A stretch of DNA of 64,000 nucleotides from PALSA-612 sp963846915 (lineage in GTDB: Bacteria > Actinomycetota > Thermoleophilia > Gaiellales > Gaiellaceae): contig CAWJXV010000009.1 in the NCBI GenBank assembly GCA_963846915.1, positions 1,054,001-1,118,000 of the forward strand. Reading direction: 5' to 3'. The position numbers were made by a program, and so were the translations under genes. Below, piece after piece: positions 53,039 to 61,962 of the stretch. Numbering within the stretch: the first letter of the stretch is position 1; every line of letters starts with the position of its first letter. A model generated the notes under the pieces. That model worked only from the letters and a program-made list of their open reading frames with translations, was not told the DNA's origin and ran no database searches.

Positions 53039-54271
53039 GTGAGGGTCACGGTCGTCGGGGGCGGCCTCGCCGGGCTCGCCGCCGCGCTCGAGCTCGTCGA
53101 CTCCGGGCACGACGTCACGGTGCTCGAGGCGCGGCCGACGCTCGGCGGAGCCGTCCAGACGCTGCCCGAGCGCAAGGGCGATCCACCGCCGCCGCCCGAC
53201 AACGGGCAGCACATCGCGCTCGGCTGCTTCACCGAGTACCTGCGCTTCCTCGACCGGATCGGCGAGGGCGGCTCGTACCGGCGGCAGCGCCTGTCGCTCC
53301 CAGTGATCGGCGAGGACGCGACCAACGCCGCGATCAGCCGCTCGCCGCTCTCGATCCTCCGCTACCGGCACCTCCCTCGCCGCGAACGGTTCGGCGTCGT
53401 GCGCACCCTCGTCGCGCTTCGGCGCGCACAGGGCGACGACGACGAGAGGTTCGGCGCGCTGCTGCGCCGGCTCGGCGCGAGCGACGCGCAGATCGACCGC
53501 TTCTGGGACGTGTTCGTGCGGCCCGCGCTCAACCTGCGCGCGGACGAGGCGAGCGCCGCGATGGGCGTGTTCACGGTACGAACGGCGCTGCTCGGCAAGG
53601 CGGCCGCCGCCGACGTGATCCTCCCCACGAGACCGCTCGGGGCCATGCACGGCGCCGCGGCGGGACGAACGCTCGAGCAGGCGGGGGCGACCGTCCGGAC
53701 GGGCGAGCGCGTCGAGAGCCTGGACGAGCTCGATGCCGACGCGATCGTCCTCGCGCTGCCGTCGGCCGAGTCGGCGAGGCTCCTCGGCGAGCCCGAGCCG
53801 GCGCTCGAGCCGTCGCCGATCGTCTCGGTGCACCTGCTCTTCGATCGGCCGCTCCTGCGCTCGCCGCTCGCGGCGCTCCTCGGCTCGCCGGCGCACTGGG
53901 TGTTCGACCGCGGTGCGCTGACCGGACACGAGCCCGAGCAGGGCCAGTACCTGACGGTCGTCGCGAGCGGAGTCCCCGAGCTGCTCGACATCCGCGGCAA
54001 GGGAATCGTCGACCTGATGGCAGGCGAACTCACCGGCCGTCTCGGCAGCGCCGAGCTTCTCTGGTCGCGCGTCAGCCGCGAGCCGTACGCGACCGTCGCA
54101 CTCCGCCCGGGAACGGCCGCCGAGCGGCGTGGAACGGCGACCGACAGGCCCAACGTCGTCCGCGCCGGCGCCTGGACCGATACGGGCTGGCCGGCGACGA
54201 TGGAGGGCGCGGTTCGCAGTGGCCGAGCTGCGGCGCGTACGATCCTGGAGATGCGGGCGGTGAGTTCATGA
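53039..54271 (+). CDS. hpnE: Squalene-associated FAD-dependent desaturase
   Basis: This 410-residue flavoprotein reduces hydroxysqualene to squalene. The FAD-binding N-terminus VVGGGLAGLAAALELVDSGH starts the protein. The motifs NGQHIALGCFTEYLRFL and the C-terminal GAWTDTGWPATMEGAVRSGR fit the HpnE family (amine-oxidase/desaturase fold). The GTG at 53039 is right before the dinucleotide motif. It overlaps the cyclase gene by ATGA. Confidence 0.92.
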   Translation: MRVTVVGGGLAGLAAALELVDSGHDVTVLEARPTLGGAVQTLPERKGDPPPPPDNGQHIALGCFTEYLRFLDRIGEGGSYRRQRLSLPVIGEDATNAAISRSPLSILRYRHLPRRERFGVVRTLVALRRAQGDDDERFGALLRRLGASDAQIDRFWDVFVRPALNLRADEASAAMGVFTVRTALLGKAAAADVILPTRPLGAMHGAAAGRTLEQAGATVRTGERVESLDELDADAIVLALPSAESARLLGEPEPALEPSPIVSVHLLFDRPLLRSPLAALLGSPAHWVFDRGALTGHEPEQGQYLTVVASGVPELLDIRGKGIVDLMAGELTGRLGSAELLWSRVSREPYATVALRPGTAAERRGTATDRPNVVRAGAWTDTGWPATMEGAVRSGRAAARTILEMRAVSS

Positions 54272-56052
54272 CCGTCGTGCAGGAGCTGAGCGCGCTCGAT
54301 GCGGCCATCGAGGCGGGTACGCAACGCCTGCTCGAGCTCCAGCACCCGGGCGGCTGGTGGGCCGGCGAGCTCGAGTCGAACGCGACGATGATCGCCGAGC
54401 ATCTCTTCTGGCTCCACTTCATGGGCCTGCGCGACGCGCGGACGGACGAGAAGCTGGCGAACGAGATCCTCGCGCGGCGTCGCGACGACGGCACCTGGTC
54501 GAACTGGTTCGAGGGGCCGCCCGACCTGTCGACGACGATCGAGTCCTACGTCGCCCTGAAGATGGCCGGCGTCGACGCGGGCGAAGCGACCCGAGACTAC
54601 ATCCGGCGGCGCGGCGGCATCCCGCGTGCCCGGGTGTTCACGAAGTGCTTCCTCGCCCTGCTCGACCAGTGGCCGTGGCAGAAGATCTCGCCGGCGCCGC
54701 CGGAGGTCGTCCTGCTGCCGCCCTGGTCGCCGTTCTCGATCTACAACCTGGCGTGCTGGGCGCGGCAGACCGTCGTGCCCCTCTCGGTGGTGATGGCGCT
54801 TCGCCCGAGTCGCCCGGCGGGGGTCGACCTGCGCGAGATCGGCGCGCGGCCGGGCGAGACGAGGCCCGCGCCCCGGCCGGGGCCGCTCCGCCGCCGCGCG
54901 ATCGCCGCCGCCGAGCGCTGGGTGCGCGAGCGGCAGGAGCTCGACGGAGGCTGGGGCGGGATCCAGCCGCCGTGGGTCTGGTCGATCCTGATGCTCGCGA
55001 CGCTCGGCTACGGGTTCGAGGACGAGCAGCTCCGCGCGGCGGTCGAGGGCTGGGGCGGGTTCCTCGTCGACGAGGGGGACCGCCTGCGGCCCGAGGCATG
55101 CCAGTCGCCCACGTGGGACACGGGCCTTGCGCTCCTCGGGCTGCGGGCCTGCGGCATCCCGGCCGACCATCCGCAGCTCGTCAAGGCCGGCGAGTGGCTG
55201 CTCGGCGAGGAGATCCGGCAGCGGGGCGACTGGTCGGTGCGCGTGCCCGACCTGGAGCCGGGCGGCTGGGCGTTCGAGTTCGAGAACGACACCTACCCCG
55301 ACGTCGACGATGTCGCCGTGATCTGCCTCGCGCTGCGCGAGCTCGAGCTGGGCGAGGACGCCCTCGACCGCGGGCTGGAATGGATGGCGGGCATGCAGTG
55401 CTCGAACGGCGGCTGGGGCGCGTTCGACGTCGACAACACGAGCCAGTGGCTCTACCGGGTCCCGTTCTTCGACTTCGGAGCCGTGATCGACCCGCCGAGC
55501 GAGGACGTCGCCGGGCATGCAGTCGAGGCGTTCGCCCACTACCCGCGGTACGCCGAGACGACGCGGCGCGGCCTCGACTACCTCCTGCGCGAGCAGCAGG
55601 ACGACGGCTCCTGGTGGGGCCGCTGGGGCGTCAACCACGTCTACGGGACCGCCGCCGTGCTCCCCGCGCTCGAGGCGTGCGGGCTCGACTACGATCATCC
55701 CGCCTTCCGCCGCGCGGTCGGCTGGCTCGATTCCGTCCAGGCCGAGAACGGCGGCTTCGGGGAGGACATCCGCTCCTACCACGAGCGCGAGTGGCGCGGC
55801 CGAGGCGTCCCGACGGCTTCACAAACCGCGTGGGGCGTACTAGCCTACGTCGCGGCAGGCGAGACAGAGAGGGCTTCCGTCAGGCGGGCGGCTGACCACC
55901 TCTGCGCATCACAGCTCGACAATGGAGACTGGGAGGAGCAGCATTACACCGGCACGGGGTTCCCCACCGACTTCATGATCCGCTACCACCTTTACCGTCT
56001 GCACTTCCCCCTCATGGCCCTCGGACGACTACGCGAAAGGTTGAACGGATGA
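54268..56052 (+). CDS. shc: Squalene-hopene cyclase
   Basis: This 594-residue enzyme cyclises squalene to hopene. Several QW repeats are visible (LLELQHPGGWWAGELESNA, GGWGAFDVDN, LREQQDDGSWWGRWG). The catalytic acid motif reads DVDDVA instead of the usual DXDDTA. The length is slightly below the common ~630. The enzyme is a monotopic membrane protein. It overlaps both neighbours by ATGA, so the operon is translationally coupled. Confidence 0.94.
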   Translation: MTVVQELSALDAAIEAGTQRLLELQHPGGWWAGELESNATMIAEHLFWLHFMGLRDARTDEKLANEILARRRDDGTWSNWFEGPPDLSTTIESYVALKMAGVDAGEATRDYIRRRGGIPRARVFTKCFLALLDQWPWQKISPAPPEVVLLPPWSPFSIYNLACWARQTVVPLSVVMALRPSRPAGVDLREIGARPGETRPAPRPGPLRRRAIAAAERWVRERQELDGGWGGIQPPWVWSILMLATLGYGFEDEQLRAAVEGWGGFLVDEGDRLRPEACQSPTWDTGLALLGLRACGIPADHPQLVKAGEWLLGEEIRQRGDWSVRVPDLEPGGWAFEFENDTYPDVDDVAVICLALRELELGEDALDRGLEWMAGMQCSNGGWGAFDVDNTSQWLYRVPFFDFGAVIDPPSEDVAGHAVEAFAHYPRYAETTRRGLDYLLREQQDDGSWWGRWGVNHVYGTAAVLPALEACGLDYDHPAFRRAVGWLDSVQAENGGFGEDIRSYHEREWRGRGVPTASQTAWGVLAYVAAGETERASVRRAADHLCASQLDNGDWEEQHYTGTGFPTDFMIRYHLYRLHFPLMALGRLRERLNG

Positions 56053-57053
56053 AATTCCCGCTGCGCTCGACCATGCAGATCGGCCGCTACGTGGCTTCCC
56101 AGAAGAAGAAGGGGGAGCTGTATCCGCTAGTCCTGATGCTCGAGCCGACGCTGGCGTGCAACATCGCGTGCATCGGCTGCGGGAAGATCCGCGAGTACGA
56201 GTCGAACAAGGCGCGGCTCACCGTGGACGAGTGCATCGACTCTGCCGTCCAGTGCCCGGCGCCGGTCGTCTCCGTCTGCGGCGGCGAGCCGCTGATCTTC
56301 AAGGGCATCGAGGACGTCGTCGCCGGCTTCCTGGAGATGAAGAAGACCATCGAGCTGTGCACGAACGCGCTGCGGCTCGTCGAGTTCCTCGACGTCTTCA
56401 AGCCCGACCCGCGCCTCACCTTCGTCGTCCACCTCGACGGCATGCGCGAGATCCACGACTACATCTGCGACTACCCGGGGCTCTGGGACGTCGCGGTCGA
56501 CGCGATCCGTCAGGCCCGAACGGCGGGATTCAGGGTTTCCACGAATACGACGATCTTCAAGGAGACCTCTGTCGACGACGTGATCGAGATGATGGGTTAC
56601 ATGACCAACGAGGTGGGCATCGACGGACTGTTGATCGCCCCCGGCTACCAGTACTCGCAGATCGACCCTGCGCTGACGATGACGCGCGCCGAGCACGAGG
56701 AGAAGTTCCGCAAGATCCGGGCTGCAGCCAAGGAGCACGGCTACCGCTGGCTCGCGAGCCCGCTCTACCAGGACTTCCTCACCGGCGAGCGAAAGCTCCC
56801 GTGCGCACCCTGGGGCTCGATCACGCGCAACCCGTATGGCTGGAAAGGCCCGTGCTACCTGCTCACCGACGGCATTTTCCCTTCCTACGAAGCGCTGATG
56901 GAAGGCATCGAGTGGGAGATGTACGGCCCGGGCAACGACCCGCGCTGCGAGCACTGCGCCATCCACTGCGGCTTCGAGCCTGCCGCCGCGTTCGCGGCCA
57001 CGTCCAGTATCAAGGAGACCGTGCGGAGCATGGCTTGGACGTTCACGGGATGA
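56049..57053 (+). CDS. hpnH: Radical SAM adenosylhopane synthase
   Basis: This 334-residue radical SAM enzyme joins 5'-deoxyadenosine to hopene, the first step of side-chain extension. The cluster motif is CNIACIGC (Cys-x3-Cys-x2-Cys), followed by VVSVCGGEPLIF and STNTTIFKETS. The C-terminal region has further Cys (DPRCEHCAIHCGFEPA), as in the family. It overlaps hpnG by ATGA. Confidence 0.94.
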   Translation: MKFPLRSTMQIGRYVASQKKKGELYPLVLMLEPTLACNIACIGCGKIREYESNKARLTVDECIDSAVQCPAPVVSVCGGEPLIFKGIEDVVAGFLEMKKTIELCTNALRLVEFLDVFKPDPRLTFVVHLDGMREIHDYICDYPGLWDVAVDAIRQARTAGFRVSTNTTIFKETSVDDVIEMMGYMTNEVGIDGLLIAPGYQYSQIDPALTMTRAEHEEKFRKIRAAAKEHGYRWLASPLYQDFLTGERKLPCAPWGSITRNPYGWKGPCYLLTDGIFPSYEALMEGIEWEMYGPGNDPRCEHCAIHCGFEPAAAFAATSSIKETVRSMAWTFTG

Positions 57054-57629
57054 CGCTGGCCTGCGCCACGAAGACCGAGGAGCGCGCGGCGCGCAAGACT
57101 CGGCGCCCGCACGGTGCTCGTCGGCATCGGTGCCAGGCGCCTGCCCGACGAGCAGGTCGTGTCCTTCGGGCTCGCCGGCGGCCTCCACGACGGCCTCGCG
57201 TGCGGCGAGGTGCTCGACGCGACACGCGTCGTCGACGCCGACGGCACGGTGCTCTGGGAAGGAGCGCCGCTCGGTATCGAGGGCGCACGGACGGGGACGA
57301 TCGTCGCGGTCGACACCGTCGTCGACGACCCGGGCGAGCGCCGCAGGCTGCACGAACGCACCGGCGCCGACGCGGCCGACATGGAATCGGGCGCGCTGGC
57401 ACGCGCCGGGCGCCTCACCGGCTGCCTACGCGCCGTCTCCGATACGCCCGAGCGTACGCTCGGGCCGCTCGGACAGGTGCTCGACGCAGACGGCAGACTC
57501 CGCCCGGCCGGCATCGCACGCGCACTGGCACAACCCCGTCGAACGGGGCGAGCCCTCGCCGACGTCCGCCTCGCTCTTCAGGCCTTGCAACAAGTTGTTA
57601 CAAGGCCTGCGTCGGGAGTCTCGAGATGA
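57050..57629 (+). CDS. hpnG: Hopanoid-associated nucleosidase (phosphorylase family), frameshifted
   Basis: HpnG removes adenine from adenosylhopane to give ribosylhopane. The start TLACATKTEERAARK is in one frame. One extra base near 57100 must be skipped to continue GARTVLVGIGARRLPDEQVV, VVSFGLAGGLHDGLACGEVL and GADAADMESGALARAG (the conserved DMES acid motif). The repaired length is 192 residues. A 29-bp palindrome lies within the last codons. It overlaps ispH by ATGA. Confidence 0.85.
57580..57608. repeat. 29-bp palindrome containing 19-bp repeat copy 2
   Basis: Near-perfect palindrome: aggccttgcaacaa, central g, ttgttacaaggcct, with one mismatch in the arms. It contains gcaacaagttgttacaagg (57587-57605), identical to 48230-48248. 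It lies in the last codons of hpnG, 18 bp before the ispH start. Confidence 0.65.
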
Positions 57630-58579
57630 GCGCGTCGAACGGGAACGGCGAGCGCAAGCGCGTGCTGCTGGCGGCGCCGCGGTCGTTCTGCGCCGGCGTC
57701 GACCGGGCGATCGAGATCGTCGAGCGCCTGCTCGAGAGCAACGGCCCGCCTGTCTACGTCCGCCACGAGATCGTCCACAACGCCAACGTCGTCCGCCGTC
57801 TCGAGAAGCTCGGCGCGGTCTTCGTCGAGCACGAGGACGAGATCCCGCCGGGCGAGATCTGCGTCCTTTCCGCCCACGGCGTCGCGCCCGCGGTGCGCGA
57901 GAGTTGCGAGCAGAAGGGGCTCCGCGTCGTCGACGCCGTCTGCCCGCTCGTCTCGAAGGTGCATGCGGAGGCTCGCCGCTACGCCGATTCGGGCCATCTC
58001 GTCGCCCTCATCGGCCACGCCAACCACGTCGAGGTGATCGGGACGAAAGGCGAGCGGCCCGAGCAGATCGTCGTCGTCGAGTCCCCCGAGGACGCCGCCG
58101 AGCTCGACACCAACGGGCAACCCCTGGCCGTGATCACCCAGACGACTCTGTCGCTCGACGACGTGGCCGCGACCGTCGACGTCCTCGGCGAGCGCTTCGG
58201 CGGCCTGAAGCGGCCCGGCGCGGAGGACATCTGCTACGCCACTCAGAATCGCCAGGATGCGGTCAAGGAGATCGTCAGCCGAGGCGCGACGCTGCTGCTC
58301 GTGATCGGCTCGCCCACGAGCTCGAACGCGAACCGCCTCGTCGAGGTGGCACAGGCGCGCGGCGCCGAGGCGACGCTGATCGACGGCGAGACCCCGGTCG
58401 GCCACGAGCTCCTGGAGGGCCACCAGATCGTCGGTCTGACCGCCGGCGCTTCGACGCCGGAAGGCCTCGTCCAGTCCGTCCTACGCACCCTGGCAGGCCG
58501 CGGGTACGAGGAGGTTGAAGATGTGACCGTCGCAAGAGAGGATGTCCACTTCAGGCTGCCCCGGGAGGTGTACGCATGA
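57626..58579 (+). CDS. ispH: 4-hydroxy-3-methylbut-2-enyl diphosphate reductase
   Basis: This 317-residue [4Fe-4S] enzyme performs the last MEP-pathway step, giving IPP and DMAPP. The cluster cysteines are in PRSFCAGVDRAIEI, DAVCPLVSKVH and GSPTSSNANRL's neighbour EDICYATQNRQ. The catalytic EHE/His segments (VRHEIVHN, LSAHGVAP) are present. Its place in the hopanoid operon links precursor supply to hopanoid output. Confidence 0.94.
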   Translation: MSASNGNGERKRVLLAAPRSFCAGVDRAIEIVERLLESNGPPVYVRHEIVHNANVVRRLEKLGAVFVEHEDEIPPGEICVLSAHGVAPAVRESCEQKGLRVVDAVCPLVSKVHAEARRYADSGHLVALIGHANHVEVIGTKGERPEQIVVVESPEDAAELDTNGQPLAVITQTTLSLDDVAATVDVLGERFGGLKRPGAEDICYATQNRQDAVKEIVSRGATLLLVIGSPTSSNANRLVEVAQARGAEATLIDGETPVGHELLEGHQIVGLTAGASTPEGLVQSVLRTLAGRGYEEVEDVTVAREDVHFRLPREVYA

Positions 58580-58962
58580 CCTCAGTCGAGATTCCGAGCT
58601 CAGTCGCCGCGGCGCTGCCGACCCTCGCGGTGTTCGACATCACGAACGAGGTGTTTCGGGACGTGCGCAAAGCGGATGTCGACTCGGGCCTCGCCTACGT
58701 GACGCCGCTCGCCTCGACGTCGCTCGTCCGCGTCACCGAGCGCGAGTCCGGCTTCTTCTGCGACTTCGAGGAGATGCTCTCCCGTCTCGTCCCGCTCCCT
58801 GCGGAGAATCGCGAGCGGCTGATCCTCGGCCTGCTCGGCGCGCGAACGGAGCAGATGCCGTTCACCGGCGGGCGCCTCATGCTCGGGCAGTGGCAGCGCA
58901 TCCTGCTCTTCGGCTTCAACGGCGACGCGCGCGCCGGCTACACGCTCACGCTCATCGGCTGA
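58576..58962 (+). CDS. Degenerate YjbQ/UPF0047-family protein
   Basis: This 128-residue protein aligns with UPF0047/YjbQ over DSGLAYVTPLASTSLVRVTE and GGRLMLGQWQRILLFGFNGD. The catalytic or metal His of the usual HTS/HTT motif is Pro here. The His-rich PSHIK-type segment is absent, replaced by RERLILGLLGAR. It is therefore likely to be inactive in the thiamine-phosphate-synthase-like reaction attributed to YjbQ, or to have a new role. It overlaps ispH by ATGA and ends the operon. Confidence 0.72.
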   Translation: MTSVEIPSSVAAALPTLAVFDITNEVFRDVRKADVDSGLAYVTPLASTSLVRVTERESGFFCDFEEMLSRLVPLPAENRERLILGLLGARTEQMPFTGGRLMLGQWQRILLFGFNGDARAGYTLTLIG

Positions 58963-59039
58963 CGATGCGCCCGGCGGCGCTCGCCGTCGTGGGCGCTCCG
59001 AAGCTTTGCCTGACCCCGGGCGACGCGTATGATCCGATC

Positions 59040-59696
59040 ATGGAGCGGGCGCGCAAGCATCAGCGCCTTCTTTCGGCCCTCGCCTTCGGGCTCTTGGCGG
59101 TCGTGGCCGAGCTCGTCGGCGCGAGCCTGACGCACCGCATCGACCTCGGCCGCCACGTGCGCTCGCCGAGCTACAGCCACGCCGCGTACTACCCGGCCTT
59201 GCTCGCAGTCGTGAAGGTCGGAATCGCTCTGCTCGCGGCCCGGCTCGTCTGGCGGCTCGCACGCGCACGCGCGACCGAGCAGACGGCGAACAGCGTGCTC
59301 GGTGCCGTCAGGCCCGACGTGCCACGCGTCCGCGTCGTGCTTTCGCCGCGCTTGTGGGCCGCCTTCTTCACCCTGACCGCTATCGCCCACCTCGTCCACG
59401 TGGACGTGGAGCACACCGCCCAGGGGCGCTGGGCGCTCTTCTTCCCGTGGATCCACTCGTCGGCCTTGCCCGTCTTCGCGGTGATCGCCGTGCTGATGGC
59501 GGTGCTCTGGAGCGCCGTCCAGCGCTGGCTCGCCGACTACGAGCGCTACGCCGACGATGCGGCCCGCAGGGCGCGCGTCCTCGTCCGCGCCCGGCCCGCC
59601 GCCGCCGCAGTCTTCCCCCGCGTCGTCCTCGCCGCTCCGCCTCGCCGGCTCTTCGGCTTCGTCCTCGACAGCCGGCCGCCTCCCACCGCCGCCTAG
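59040..59696 (+). CDS. Multi-helix membrane protein, unknown
   Basis: This 218-residue protein has four or five hydrophobic helices: LLSALAFGLLAVVAELVGAS, ALLAVVKVGIALLAARLVW, LWAAFFTLTAIAHLVHVDVE and a later one (VFAVIAVLMAVLWSAV). The His-bearing segment IAHLVHVDVEH may bind metal. The ATG at 59040 is tentative; an upstream in-frame ATG at 58965 adds 25 residues. No family is recognised. It leads a set of membrane genes that ends in CopCD. Confidence 0.62.
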   Translation: MERARKHQRLLSALAFGLLAVVAELVGASLTHRIDLGRHVRSPSYSHAAYYPALLAVVKVGIALLAARLVWRLARARATEQTANSVLGAVRPDVPRVRVVLSPRLWAAFFTLTAIAHLVHVDVEHTAQGRWALFFPWIHSSALPVFAVIAVLMAVLWSAVQRWLADYERYADDAARRARVLVRARPAAAAVFPRVVLAAPPRRLFGFVLDSRPPPTAA

Positions 59697-59762
59697 CCCG
59701 CGCGCCACACGTTCCGCCCGGCGCGGGCTCTGCCGTCGTTCCAAGGTGGAGAGGAGGTGTGC

Positions 59763-60041
59763 GTGCAAATCTCGACTGATCTGGCGCGAAGCGCGGTAGG
59801 GCGTTCCGGACGAGCGGTGTTCGTCTTCTCGCTTGGACCACTCTGTGCCGTGGGCGGGGTCGTCTGGGCGCTGCTGCAGCCGTACCGGATCACGTTGCTG
59901 CATCCATACGGGCAGGGCGTCTGGTGGCTTCTGTCGGAGCCGCCCATCTACGTCGTCCTCGTCGGTCTCGCGTTCCACTGGCTCGTGGCGCCCGGCGTGA
60001 TCGAGGACCTGGAGCACGCGGAGCGGGAGCGCGGACAGTGA
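59763..60041 (+). CDS. Small two-helix membrane protein of the copper cluster
   Basis: This ~92-residue protein has two hydrophobic helices (AVFVFSLGPLCAVGGVVWAL and PIYVVLVGLAFHWLVAPGVI) and an acidic tail. A gagaggagg site supports the GTG at 59763; an in-frame GTG lies 6 nt earlier. It overlaps the next gene by GTGA. The family is not recognised. Confidence 0.65.
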   Translation: MQISTDLARSAVGRSGRAVFVFSLGPLCAVGGVVWALLQPYRITLLHPYGQGVWWLLSEPPIYVVLVGLAFHWLVAPGVIEDLEHAERERGQ

Positions 60042-60637
60042 TCGCCGGCTCGCTGATGCCGCCGTCGGAGCACGTGCACTGGTGGTTCGCGACCGGCTTC
60101 CTCGTCCTGGCGCTCTGCTTCGCCGCCAGGGCCGCCGTCGGGCCCGAGGTGTGGGACCGGCGGCCGTGGCGGCGCTACCTGTTCCCCGGTGTCCTGTTCG
60201 CGATGGGCCTGCTCATGTTCCCGGTGATGGTGTTCTTCACCAACTCGACCATCCACATGGTCGCGCACGGCTCCTGGGCCGAGACGATGATGCTGGCCGG
60301 CGGGGCACAGCTCGGCCTCGCGGCGGGCAAGCTCAGGAGCCCGCTCTGGAACCTGGCGCTCGGGATCTCCCTCTTCGTCGGCGGGATCGCGATCCTCGTG
60401 CACGAGCAGAACGGCTGGCTCTACTCGCGGGCAGCGTTCGGGCACCACCTGATCGGCTGGATCGCGATCGTGGGCGCGCTGATCCCGGTCGCACTGTCGC
60501 TGCGTCCGCGCTCGATCGTCGCCGGGCTGTGCTTCGCGGCACTGCTCGTCTCGATCTCGACCGTCCTGTACGCGGACCGCGACACGGCGCCGATCTTCGG
60601 CCACCTCTCTCCCGAGGCCGGGAACCCGCACCGGTGA
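60038..60637 (+). CDS. His-containing membrane protein of the copper cluster
   Basis: This 199-residue protein has five hydrophobic helices with conserved-looking His residues: SEHVHWWFATG at the start, TNSTIHMVAHGSW, and RAAFGHHLIGW. The spacing suggests a metal or heme site in the membrane. It overlaps CopCD by GTGA, so it is made together with it. No named family is recognised. Confidence 0.66.
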   Translation: MIAGSLMPPSEHVHWWFATGFLVLALCFAARAAVGPEVWDRRPWRRYLFPGVLFAMGLLMFPVMVFFTNSTIHMVAHGSWAETMMLAGGAQLGLAAGKLRSPLWNLALGISLFVGGIAILVHEQNGWLYSRAAFGHHLIGWIAIVGALIPVALSLRPRSIVAGLCFAALLVSISTVLYADRDTAPIFGHLSPEAGNPHR

Positions 60638-61953
60638 GACGCCTCGTCCTCTCCGGCGTCCTGCTCGTCGCGCTCGCGGCGCCGGCTGCGGCGTTCGCCC
60701 ACGCGTCGATCCGCGACTCGAAGCCCGCCTCGCGCCAGCGGCTCGAGCGCGCACCGACCCGCGTCGAGATCGACTTCGACCAGTCGGTGAAGGTATTCCC
60801 GAAGGGGATCCGCGTCTACGACTCGCACGGGCACGTCTACTCGCGCGGCGTCCACTCGGAGAGCGGCGGCCACGCGATCGTCGCGAGCGTCTCGAAGCTG
60901 CCGAAGGGCGCGTACACCGTCCGCTGGCAGGTCCTCTCCGGCGACGGTCACGTGGTCTCAGGCGTCTACACGTTCGGCGTCCGCGTCGCCGCCCCGCCGC
61001 CGACCGACGCGTACGGCTCCTCGGGTCCGACGACGACCGAGAACGTCCTGCGCTGGCTCTTCTTCGTCTGCCTGGCGCTCCTGATCGGAGGGATCGCCTT
61101 CCGGCTCGTCGTGCTCCCGCGGGCGGTGCCGCAGGCGTTCGAGCGGGTCTTTTACTGGCTCGCCCTGGCCGGGGTCGTCGGCGCGATCCAGATCGGCATC
61201 CTCGCGTTCCTGATCCGCGCCGAGGACGCCCTGCAGCTGCCCTTCGGCCGCTTCCTCTACGGCGACCTGACGCCGTTCGCGGACGGGACGCGCTTCGGGA
61301 CAGCGTTCGTGGTGATGACGCTCGGCTTCGCCGTCGTCACCGCGCTCGTCTTCCTCGCCTGGCTCACCGACCGGCCGCGGCCCTTCCTCTGGCCGGCGCT
61401 GGCGCTGTCGCTCGCGCTCGCATCCGGGCTGTCGCTCTCGGGTCATTCGGCCGTCGATCCGCCCGCGTCGAAGTGGTCGGAGCTCGCCGACTGGGTGCAC
61501 CTGTCGACCGCGTCCCTCTGGGCGGGCGGCCTCGTGATGCTGCTCGTGGTCTTCTTCACGGCGCCCGCGCTCCGCCGCGCCGCGTTCGTCGGGTTCGCGC
61601 GGCTGGCGCCGCTCCTGATCGGCCTCCTGCTCGCGGCCGGGATCTACCTGAGTATTCTGCGGCTCCCCGCGCCGCACGACCTGTGGACGACCGGCTACGG
61701 ACACGTCCTGATCGTGAAGCTCTCGCTCGTCGGCCTTGTCCTCGCCTGGGGCGGGTTCCACCACTTCGTCGTCGAGCCGCGCCTCGGGAGGCCCGACGTC
61801 GAGCGTCGCGCACGGGGCAGCCTGGTCGGGGAGACCGCGATCGGCCTGGCCGTGCTGCTCGTCGCCGCCTTCCTCGTCAACTCGAAGCCGCCCCCGCGGC
61901 CGGCGCCGGCGTCGACGCAGGCGAGCCCCGCAGCTACCGCTCTGCGCCGCTAA
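60634..61953 (+). CDS. CopC-CopD fusion copper-resistance protein
   Basis: This 439-residue protein has a signal peptide whose cleavage would expose HASIRDSKPA (the N-terminal copper His of CopC). The CopC beta-domain follows (DGHVVSGVYTFGV carries a second His). Eight or so membrane helices of CopD type come next (SLSGHSAVDPPASKWSELAD and WVHLSTASLWAGGLV). It binds periplasmic copper and likely moves it inward or stores it. The GTG start overlaps the previous stop. Confidence 0.9.
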   Translation: MRRLVLSGVLLVALAAPAAAFAHASIRDSKPASRQRLERAPTRVEIDFDQSVKVFPKGIRVYDSHGHVYSRGVHSESGGHAIVASVSKLPKGAYTVRWQVLSGDGHVVSGVYTFGVRVAAPPPTDAYGSSGPTTTENVLRWLFFVCLALLIGGIAFRLVVLPRAVPQAFERVFYWLALAGVVGAIQIGILAFLIRAEDALQLPFGRFLYGDLTPFADGTRFGTAFVVMTLGFAVVTALVFLAWLTDRPRPFLWPALALSLALASGLSLSGHSAVDPPASKWSELADWVHLSTASLWAGGLVMLLVVFFTAPALRRAAFVGFARLAPLLIGLLLAAGIYLSILRLPAPHDLWTTGYGHVLIVKLSLVGLVLAWGGFHHFVVEPRLGRPDVERRARGSLVGETAIGLAVLLVAAFLVNSKPPPRPAPASTQASPAATALRR

Positions 61954-61962
61954 CGTCGGGCC

